This document shows positions 1-5,017 of a stretch of 5,017 nucleotides of DNA, piece by piece. The notes under the pieces are model-generated. The model ran no database searches. It had not been told where the DNA came from and saw only the letters and a list, made by a program, of their open reading frames with translations. The stretch comes from DASYSA01 sp036003885 (lineage in GTDB: Bacteria; Acidobacteriota; Blastocatellia; UBA7656), in NCBI GenBank assembly GCA_036003885.1, contig DASYSA010000144.1:1-5017 (forward strand), written 5' to 3'. Positions within the stretch are counted from its first letter, which is position 1; every line of letters begins with the position of its first letter. Position numbers and translations under genes: made by a program.

Positions 1-13
1 CTTTACGCTCACC

Positions 14-20
14 AGGAGGA
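14..20 (+). promoter_or_regulatory. Ribosome binding site of the TonB-dependent receptor
   Basis: AGGAGGA, a near-perfect Shine-Dalgarno sequence, ends four bases before the ATG at 25. It fixes the start of the receptor, and the protein then begins with a proper signal peptide. The window begins too close to the gene to show its promoter. Confidence 0.85.
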
Positions 21-24
21 AAAA

Positions 25-3000
25 ATGAAATCAGGAACAAAGGCATTGCAGGTTTTAGTCTTGGCGGCTGCCATGATTGTCAGCCTGTTTCCTGCGGCGA
101 CCCTGGCCCAGGAAGCGCGAGGCACCATAGCAGGCAAGGTCACGGACCCCCAGAAGTCGGTGGTCCAGGGCGCAACAGTCACGGTTATGAACGTGGCGAC
201 GGGCACCAGCGTGACAGTGAAGAGCAATGAGGATGGTCTCTTCCGAGCACTGTATCTGTCACCGGGAACCTATCAGGTCGCGGTTGAGAGCCAGAACTTC
301 AAAAGGGCCGTCCGCGACGGAGTTGTCCTGAGAGTTAACGACACGCTCACCCTCGACGTAGAGCTTGAAGTCGGGGCGCTCGATCAGTCGGTAACTGTGA
401 CGGGATCTACGCCATTGCTCGACACCGCCACCTCGTCGCAAGGTTCGGTTGTAGACTCGCGCCTGATGGCCGAGCTTCCTATCGCCCATGGCGACCCGTA
501 TAAGTTGATGGGACTCGTCCCCGGCGTTTCGTATACGCGAAGTCAGAGACTGGATCGGCCCTACGAGCCGACTCACATCGTCGGATATGCGATTGATGGA
601 ACTCGCGCCAACCGCAGCGATCTTACGATAGACGGCACGCCAAGCACGGCGACCGCGAATGCGGGAGAGGTGATCTCGACGTTCGTACCGCCGCAGGATA
701 TCGTTCAGGAATTCAAGGTGCAGACGGCAACGTTTGATGCGGCCTTTGGAAACACGGAGGGCGGCGTCACCACCCTGTCCATCAAACAGGGGGGGAACAG
801 TTTTCACGGCACGCTGAGCTACGGAAAGATGTGGCCGGGTTGGGTGGCCAACGATTTCTATGGCAACGCCAATAACATAGGCCGACCGAGCTTCTACTAT
901 AACCGGTTCGGCGGATTCGCAAGTGGCCCGGTCTGGATCCCGAAAGTATACAAAGGTACCAACAAGACCTTCTTCCTGTATGGCTATGAAGCCATTCGCG
1001 AGGCGCGGCCGCGTAATAACGGAACCCCCACCGTGCCGTCCGAAGCCATGAAGCGCGGCGATTTTTCGGCGCTGCTCAATCCCGCCCTGAATCCCACCAA
1101 TGCGGCTGTGCATCCGTACCAAATTTTCAACCCGTTCACGCGAGTCAGGCTCGCGAACGGACGCATCCAATCCAGCCCGTTCCCAAACAACATTATTCCG
1201 GCGAACCTGATCAATCCGGTTGCCAGGAACATCGTTGATAACTATTTCCCCAAGCCGAGGACGGTAGGGAACCTGAACGGAACGCAGAATTTCCTGCGGC
1301 CCGAAATGGTCGAGCGCGCCATCTACGCGTCGCACACGATCCGCATCGACCATGCCGTCAGCGACAACCACAAAATCTTCGGGCGCACGAGCTGGTACGA
1401 TCGCAACAGCGACTACAACAACTACTTCGACAACATCGCCACGGGCCAGGAATTCCAGTTCATTGCGCGCCAGGGAATGATTGATGATGTTTACATCTTC
1501 AATCCAACGACGGTGCTCAACCTGAGATACGGCTACAATCGGTTCATTCGAGCGGACCAGGGGAATTCAGGGAATATCGGATTGGACCTGACGACGCTGG
1601 GATTTCCCGCATCCTACAACAAACTGATCTCTCCCGATGTCCGGCGCTTCCCGCGCTTCGACATAACCGGGTACCAGGGTACCGGCGTAGCCGGCGAGTT
1701 CAGACCGATCGACTCGCACTCGTTCGGCGCCACACTCAATAAGACAATGAACAATCATGCGTTCAAGGGCGGAATGGAGCTACGCGTCTATCGCGAAAAC
1801 ATTCGCGTGAGTGCGCCGACTCAGACCGGCCAATTCAATTTCGACTCCAGCTGGACGAGAGGACCGCTGGACAATTCGGTCACCTCTCCGGGATCAATCG
1901 GCCAATCCTTTGCTTCTTTCCTGCTGGGACTGCCCGCCGCATCGAGCTTTGTCACTAATCCGGCGACTTATGCGGAACAGTCCACTACCTGGGGTTTCTT
2001 CATTCACGACGATTGGAAGGTCCACCCCCGCCTGACATTGAATATCGGGCTGCGATACGAAGTTGAAGGCCCGATGACCGAACGCTACAACCGCAGCGTC
2101 AAGGGGTTCGATCCCAATTTTGTCCATCCTTTCGAGACGGCGGCGAAAGCGGCTTTCATTGCCTCGCAGTCTAGCGCAGCCAATGCCACGCCGGAAGTTA
2201 CTAACTTCAATGTTCGCGGAGGGTTGACGTTTGCAACCGAGGGCGAACGCGATCTGTATTCGACTCCCAAGAGAAACTTCATGCCCCGGCTCGGCTTTGC
2301 CTACCGTTTGGATGACAAGACCGTGTTGCGTATGGGCTATGGAATATTCTTCGGCTTCCTGGGTCAGCGCCGCGGCGATGTAATTCAGACGGGGTTCAGT
2401 CAGAACACACCGTTGAATGTGAGTCTAGACAATGGATTGACGTTCATTGAGACTTTGTCGAACCCGTTCCAGGGCGGGATACTGCCGGCGGTGGGTTCGC
2501 TGCTCGGTCCGTCGACCAACCTGGGCAATTCCATTTCCTTCTTTGACCAGCATCCACTGTCGCCCTACATGCAGAGGTGGGAGCTCAGCTTCCAGCGCGA
2601 ACTGGGTCACAAGTTGCTCGCCGAAGTTTCCTATATCGGAAATCGGGGAACGCACATCGAAGTCGCGCGGAACCTCAATGCCACGCCCAACCAATTCCTG
2701 AGCACCAGCCCGACGAGGGATCAGGCGCGGAATGACTACCTGTCGAAGTCGGTGCCCAATCCGTTTGTCGGACTAATGCCGGCTACGGCGAGCTCGACCT
2801 TCAGGTCCACGACCATCGCACGGGAGAGGCTGCTTCGCCCCTTCCCGCAATTCGACCAGGTGAATACGACAACGAGTGAGGGCTACTCGTGGTATCACTC
2901 GCTTCAGATGAGGATTGAGAAGAGGTTCTCGGGCGGTTACCTTCTCGGATCCAGTTACACCTACTCCAAGTTTATGGAAGCGACGGAGCTTCTGAACGGG

Positions 3001-3609
3001 GCCGATCCAGCGCCTGCTGAAATGATTTCGCCCGACGATCGTCCTCATCGGTTCACTTTGAGTGGGATCTACGAGCTTCCGTTCGGCCGAGGCAAGGCGT
3101 TGCTTGGGGATTCGAACTCGGTCGTTTCGCGGATCGTCAGCGGATGGCAGATATCCGGCCTCTACACTTATCAGAGCGGGCCGGCGCTGGGCAACTGGGG
3201 GAACGTCATTTTCAACGGAAAACTTGGAGACGTTAAGCTCCCAAGAAGTGAACAAGCCGTCGAGAAATGGATCAACACCTCCGGATTCGAAAGAGATTCG
3301 GCAAAACAACTCGTCAGCAATGTCCGAACCTTCCCGTTCCGATTCGGATTCCTTCGCGCTGATAACATCAGCAACTTCGACTTATCGGTAATCAAGACAA
3401 CGAAGATCACCGAGAAGGTCGGCTTGCAGTTCAGGGCCGAGTTCCTGAATGCCTTCAACACGCCGTTGTTGTTTACCACGCAGTTCAACTTTAACCCGAC
3501 CGGACCAACTTCGACACCAGCGGCAAGGGGTGACTTCGGCAGTGTCACAGCGGGCACTCAGGAGAATTATGCGCGTCGAATCCAGTTCGGTTTGAAGCTT
3601 CAGTTCTAG
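25..3609 (+). CDS. Oar-like TonB-dependent outer-membrane receptor with N-terminal carboxypeptidase-regulatory-like domain
   Basis: This is a complete 1194-residue outer-membrane transporter of the large family expanded in Acidobacteria, expected to take up a bulky substrate using TonB-ExbB-ExbD energy. Residues 1-28 form a Sec signal peptide (Lys2/Lys6, hydrophobic 8-22, likely cleavage after ATLA at 28). Residues about 31-127 are a beta-sandwich carboxypeptidase-regulatory-like domain (GTIAGKVTDP, then DGLFRALYLSPGTYQV). Residues about 130-265 are the plug, with LVPGV (164-168), IDG repeats (190-192, 202-204) and FDAAFGNTEGG (237-247). The rest is the beta-barrel. Its family hallmarks are PFPNNIIPANLINPVA (385-400), GLRYEVEGP (675-683), YMQRWELSFQRELG (848-861), SYIGNRGTH (869-877) and FRAEFLNAFN (1136-1145). 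The chain ends in Phe1194, the terminal aromatic expected for BAM-dependent insertion. I see no cysteine, which is usual for such proteins. The length is typical and no frameshift is apparent. The substrate cannot be deduced from sequence; plant or microbial polysaccharide fragments are a guess. Confidence in the family is high and in substrate nil. Confidence 0.95.
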   Translation: MKSGTKALQVLVLAAAMIVSLFPAATLAQEARGTIAGKVTDPQKSVVQGATVTVMNVATGTSVTVKSNEDGLFRALYLSPGTYQVAVESQNFKRAVRDGVVLRVNDTLTLDVELEVGALDQSVTVTGSTPLLDTATSSQGSVVDSRLMAELPIAHGDPYKLMGLVPGVSYTRSQRLDRPYEPTHIVGYAIDGTRANRSDLTIDGTPSTATANAGEVISTFVPPQDIVQEFKVQTATFDAAFGNTEGGVTTLSIKQGGNSFHGTLSYGKMWPGWVANDFYGNANNIGRPSFYYNRFGGFASGPVWIPKVYKGTNKTFFLYGYEAIREARPRNNGTPTVPSEAMKRGDFSALLNPALNPTNAAVHPYQIFNPFTRVRLANGRIQSSPFPNNIIPANLINPVARNIVDNYFPKPRTVGNLNGTQNFLRPEMVERAIYASHTIRIDHAVSDNHKIFGRTSWYDRNSDYNNYFDNIATGQEFQFIARQGMIDDVYIFNPTTVLNLRYGYNRFIRADQGNSGNIGLDLTTLGFPASYNKLISPDVRRFPRFDITGYQGTGVAGEFRPIDSHSFGATLNKTMNNHAFKGGMELRVYRENIRVSAPTQTGQFNFDSSWTRGPLDNSVTSPGSIGQSFASFLLGLPAASSFVTNPATYAEQSTTWGFFIHDDWKVHPRLTLNIGLRYEVEGPMTERYNRSVKGFDPNFVHPFETAAKAAFIASQSSAANATPEVTNFNVRGGLTFATEGERDLYSTPKRNFMPRLGFAYRLDDKTVLRMGYGIFFGFLGQRRGDVIQTGFSQNTPLNVSLDNGLTFIETLSNPFQGGILPAVGSLLGPSTNLGNSISFFDQHPLSPYMQRWELSFQRELGHKLLAEVSYIGNRGTHIEVARNLNATPNQFLSTSPTRDQARNDYLSKSVPNPFVGLMPATASSTFRSTTIARERLLRPFPQFDQVNTTTSEGYSWYHSLQMRIEKRFSGGYLLGSSYTYSKFMEATELLNGADPAPAEMISPDDRPHRFTLSGIYELPFGRGKALLGDSNSVVSRIVSGWQISGLYTYQSGPALGNWGNVIFNGKLGDVKLPRSEQAVEKWINTSGFERDSAKQLVSNVRTFPFRFGFLRADNISNFDLSVIKTTKITEKVGLQFRAEFLNAFNTPLLFTTQFNFNPTGPTSTPAARGDFGSVTAGTQENYARRIQFGLKLQF

Positions 3610-3627
3610 GCAAAGCCTCTTTGCTTA
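3607..3627 (+). terminator. Short hairpin formed at the receptor stop codon
   Basis: GCAAAG (3610-3615) and CTTTGC (3619-3624) are perfect complements around a 3-base CCT loop. In RNA the stem can grow by a G-U pair and two A-U pairs to include the UAG stop codon at 3607-3609. No T-run follows, so this is better read as a 3'-end structure (RNA stability, or part of a composite terminator) than as a classic intrinsic terminator. Confidence 0.4.
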
Positions 3628-3633
3628 CTTAAC

Positions 3634-3673
3634 CGGGATCGGGGACCCGCTCGCCGCGGACTCCCCGATCCCG
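3634..3673. terminator. Long GC-rich inverted repeat after the receptor gene, terminator-like
   Basis: CGGGATCGGGGA (3634-3645) and TCCCCGATCCCG (3662-3673) are perfect 12-base complements. Inside the 16-base gap, CCGC (3647-3650) can pair with GCGG (3656-3659), so the hairpin is nearly continuous with a small internal bulge and a 5-base loop. The position, 24 bases after the stop codon, fits transcription termination or 3'-end protection for the long receptor mRNA. There is no U-tract on either side, so a standard Rho-independent mechanism is not demonstrated. The structure is symmetric and could act in either direction. Confidence 0.55.
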
Positions 3674-3754
3674 TCCTGATTCCAGAAGGTCGTCTCGTTC
3701 TCAACCCCTAATATTTCATTGGTCGTGGATGCTCATCAGGACTTCGTCGAGCCA

Positions 3755-3771
3755 GCACGCTGGAAGCGTGC
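3755..3771. repeat. Compact 7-bp palindrome, REP-like element candidate
   Basis: GCACGCT (3755-3761), GGA, and AGCGTGC (3765-3771) form a perfect 7-bp stem with a 3-base loop in non-coding DNA. Its form (short, GC-rich, tight loop, intergenic) is that of a dispersed REP-type repeat, and the core resembles palindromes I associate with acidobacterial intergenic regions; that recollection is not verified. Only one copy is in the window, so repetition cannot be shown here. It could also be a protein-binding palindrome or an RNA hairpin. Confidence 0.4.
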
Positions 3772-3812
3772 GTACCCAGGTTGCAATCGAAGTGACGCTC
3801 CGAACAGCTCGT

Positions 3813-3842
3813 CTTGATCGAGCTTGATCAAGCTTGATCGGG
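3813..3842. repeat. Three 10-bp tandem repeats (CTTGATC core), possible operator
   Basis: CTTGATC occurs at 3813, 3823 and 3833, giving three units CTTGATCGAG, CTTGATCAAG and CTTGATCGGG with an exact period of 10 bases, about one helical turn. The array also contains overlapping perfect palindromes: AGCTTGATCAAGCT (3821-3834) and GATCAAGCTTGATC (3826-3839). It sits 36 bases before the longest possible apbE start. The period and symmetry would suit cooperative binding of a regulator on one face of the helix. A replication-slippage product with no function is the alternative. Confidence 0.5.
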
Positions 3843-3863
3843 GGGCCTCAAGAAGTCTAGAGT
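3834..3863 (+). promoter_or_regulatory. Weak candidate promoter for apbE
   Basis: TTGATC (3834-3839) and TAGAGT (3858-3863) each match the sigma-70 consensus at four of six positions and are 18 bases apart. Transcription would begin near 3870, which leaves almost no leader for the ATG at 3879 but a normal one for the ATG at 3918. The -35 box would lie inside the third CTTGATC repeat, so a protein bound there would block it. Matches this weak arise by chance, so this is only a suggestion. Confidence 0.2.
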
Positions 3864-3869
3864 CTTGAG
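3847..3869. repeat. 7-bp inverted repeat directly before apbE
   Basis: CTCAAGA (3847-3853) and TCTTGAG (3863-3869) are perfect complements around a 9-base loop that contains the palindrome TCTAGA. The right arm ends one base before the AGG (3871-3873) that would serve the ATG at 3879. If transcribed, the hairpin would lie against the ribosome binding site. If it is DNA-level, it overlaps the candidate -10 box. Function is unproven. Confidence 0.35.
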
Positions 3870-3878
3870 CAGGCCGGA

Positions 3879-4919
3879 ATGCAGCAAAGTCATGAGTCTG
3901 CGGCCTTTCAGGTAGAGATGCTAAAGAGACGGCAATTCCTGAAGTTCTCTGCAAGCCCAAACACGGAACCGGATGGCTACTGGGTCCACCTGAACCGTCC
4001 CGCCATGGCGTGCCGCTTCGAGGTGACTCTGCCAAGTTCCGACCGCGCGGGAACAAGCGTCGCTCGTAGCGCTCTCGCGGAAGCGGACAGGCACGAACAG
4101 CAACTCACAATCTTCAGGGATAGCAGTGAAGTAAGCCATATCAACCGCACCGCGGCATCGCATCCGGTTTCGGTCGAGCCCTCGCTGTTTGCGCTCTTGC
4201 TCCTTTCTCAAGAACTGTGCCTGGAGACCGAAGGCACATTCGACATAACCTCCGGCCCTTTGAGTGACTGTTGGGGCTTCTTGAAGAGACAGGGCCGCGT
4301 ACCGGAGCCCGGTGAGATCGAAGACGCTAGAGCACTCGTCGGGGTCGATCGATTGCTGCTCGATCGCCAGCTTCGCACGATTCAATTTGAGCGCCCCGGC
4401 GTTCGAATCAATTTCGGCGCAATCGGCAAGGGCTATGCCCTCGATCGCATTGCAGCGAAGATGGCCACGCGAGTTCGTTCAGCCCTGCTCAGCGCCGGCT
4501 CGAGCAGCATTCGCGCGATAGGTAGCGGCGACCGGAGACAAACGGGATGGGTCGTTGGAGTGCGGCACCCGCGACAGAAGAAGCGGCGCCTCGCGATACT
4601 GAGGATGCGAGACTGCTCCATGGCGACCAGCGGAGGCGAGGAGCAATTCTTCGAGCACAATGGCAAACGCTACAGCCATATTATCGATCCGCGATCCGGG
4701 ATGCCGGCCGAAAAGGTCGACAGCGTAACTGTTGTTGCAAATTCGGCTGCGGTTGCCGATGGGCTGGCCACGGCCTTCTACGTCGGCGGTCCCGAGATGG
4801 CTGCGCGCTATTGTTCGGCTCACCCTGGCGTGTTGTCGTTGATGCTGGAAAGGGGAGCCGAGCACCCGGTCGTCTTCGGCGAGAACGATCGATGCAAGGT
4901 CGAGGTGATCACAGAGTAA
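3879..4919 (+). CDS. apbE: ApbE-family FAD:protein FMN transferase
   Basis: This 346-residue enzyme belongs to the ApbE family, which cleaves FAD and attaches FMN by a phosphoester bond to Thr/Ser of target flavoproteins, usually in the periplasm. Family motifs appear in order: MACRFEVTL (43-51, usual MGTRFEI), SEVSHIN (83-89), FDITSGPLSDCWGF (121-134), INFGAIGKGYALD (177-189), the substrate loop LLSAGSSSIRAIG (203-215), and MATSGGEEQFFEHNGKRYSHIIDPRSGMP (248-276) with His267. Asp294 and Thr298 in ADGLAT have the spacing of the Mg2+ ligands of characterised ApbE proteins. The usual GG of the substrate loop is replaced by serines. Residues 14-26 (MLKRRQFLKFSAS) contain a Tat motif, but the sequence after it is polar and no export helix is present. 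Two starts are possible: Met1 (AGG at 3871-3873) or Met14 at 3918 (AGG at 3910-3912). Met14 puts the RR at the usual distance from the N-terminus and may be the true start. No target flavoprotein is visible nearby. The family call is firm; location in the cell is uncertain. Confidence 0.93.
   Translation: MQQSHESAAFQVEMLKRRQFLKFSASPNTEPDGYWVHLNRPAMACRFEVTLPSSDRAGTSVARSALAEADRHEQQLTIFRDSSEVSHINRTAASHPVSVEPSLFALLLLSQELCLETEGTFDITSGPLSDCWGFLKRQGRVPEPGEIEDARALVGVDRLLLDRQLRTIQFERPGVRINFGAIGKGYALDRIAAKMATRVRSALLSAGSSSIRAIGSGDRRQTGWVVGVRHPRQKKRRLAILRMRDCSMATSGGEEQFFEHNGKRYSHIIDPRSGMPAEKVDSVTVVANSAAVADGLATAFYVGGPEMAARYCSAHPGVLSLMLERGAEHPVVFGENDRCKVEVITE
3910..3920 (+). promoter_or_regulatory. Alternative apbE start with its own ribosome binding site
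   Basis: AGG at 3910-3912 (within AGGTAGAG) precedes an in-frame ATG at 3918-3920 by five bases. Starting here gives a 333-residue protein beginning MLKRRQFLK, the usual layout of a Tat signal start. The 13 residues lost show no family feature. The site is about as strong as the one for the upstream ATG, so the sequence alone does not decide. Confidence 0.45.
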
Positions 4920-4944
4920 GAATAAGAACCAGCCTGGTCTGAGC

Positions 4945-4952
4945 GGGGAGGA
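4945..4952 (+). promoter_or_regulatory. Ribosome binding site of the third gene
   Basis: GGGGAGGA, a strong Shine-Dalgarno sequence, ends seven bases before the ATG at 4960. It is the main support for calling a gene from such a short visible stretch. Confidence 0.8.
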
Positions 4953-4959
4953 TAAGGAA

Positions 4960-5017
4960 ATGCAACTCACCGATGAGATGAAGGAACTGGGTAGGGACAA
5001 TTTCCTGAAGGCGGTTG
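4960..5017 (+). CDS. Start of a third gene, truncated by the window edge; possible Tat-exported oxidoreductase
   Basis: An open frame begins at the ATG at 4960, 40 bases after the apbE stop, and runs off the end. Nineteen residues are visible: MQLTDEMKELGRDNFLKAV. The polar, acidic opening followed by GRDNFLKA resembles N-termini I associate with Tat-dependent Gfo/Idh/MocA-type oxidoreductases of Acidobacteria and Planctomycetes. This is recognition from a very short stretch and could be wrong. The visible motif has Arg-Asp where a Tat signal needs Arg-Arg, so either a later RR lies beyond the window or export is not Tat-dependent. The short gap, strong ribosome binding site and lack of a terminator suggest co-transcription with apbE. 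No domain can be assigned. Confidence 0.7.
   Translation, partial: MQLTDEMKELGRDNFLKAV

Noticed and set aside
259..1371. A 370-codon open frame on the minus strand inside the receptor gene.
   Set aside because: It lies wholly antisense to a well-supported receptor, shows no recognisable domain or signal, and is rich in Arg/Val/Ile as expected from the complement of GC-biased codons.
2773..3557. Overlapping minus-strand open frames of 178 and 128 codons near the receptor's 3' end.
   Set aside because: Both are antisense to conserved barrel motifs and resemble no protein family I know.
3709..3714. TAATAT as a possible -10 box in the intergenic gap.
   Set aside because: No plausible -35 hexamer lies 16-18 bases upstream, and the site is far from the apbE start.
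3813..3842. The tandem repeats as a CRISPR array.
   Set aside because: Units are 10 bases with no spacers, far too short and contiguous for CRISPR.
3736..4056. A minus-strand open frame of 106 codons across the intergenic gap and the start of apbE.
   Set aside because: It crosses the palindromes and repeats, has low-complexity composition, and overlaps the apbE coding region; I see no family resemblance.
4345..4450. A cluster of CGATCG/TCGATCG motifs within apbE.
   Set aside because: They fall in Asp-Arg codon pairs of the protein (VDR, LDR) and are explained by codon use; spacing is irregular.
1..5017. A new multi-gene defence, mobile or biosynthetic system.
   Set aside because: Only a family-typical receptor, a standard ApbE and 19 residues of a third gene are present. 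Nothing indicates a toxin, nuclease, reverse transcriptase, transposase or peptide cluster.

Overview
The window looks like a chromosomal stretch from an Acidobacteria-type (Bryobacterales/Solibacter-like) bacterium. The evidence is the very large TonB-dependent receptor with an N-terminal carboxypeptidase-regulatory-like domain, a family greatly expanded in that phylum, together with moderately GC-rich DNA and genes carrying Tat-like N-termini. The assignment is by family resemblance and has not been tested by a search.

Layout, all on the + strand. Positions 1-24 hold a strong ribosome binding site. Positions 25-3609 encode a complete 1194-residue Oar-like TonB-dependent outer-membrane receptor. 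Positions 3610-3878 are a 269-base non-coding gap that is unusually rich in symmetry: a hairpin that includes the receptor stop codon, a long terminator-like hairpin without a U-tract, a compact REP-like palindrome, three 10-bp tandem CTTGATC repeats, and a 7-bp inverted repeat just before the next gene. Positions 3879-4919 encode an ApbE-family FAD:protein FMN transferase with its catalytic and metal-binding motifs intact. It carries a twin-arginine motif with no hydrophobic segment behind it. After a 40-base gap with an excellent ribosome binding site, a third gene starts at 4960 and runs off the window. Only 19 residues are visible; they resemble the start of a Tat-exported enzyme, possibly a Gfo/Idh/MocA oxidoreductase.

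How they may work together: the receptor would import an unknown large substrate across the outer membrane. ApbE would covalently attach FMN to a target protein not visible here. The third gene is probably co-transcribed with apbE. The gap after the receptor suggests that apbE starts a separate transcription unit. I see no mobile element, CRISPR array, tRNA or rRNA, and no convincing new multi-gene system. The most interesting material is the structured intergenic DNA and the odd ApbE N-terminus.
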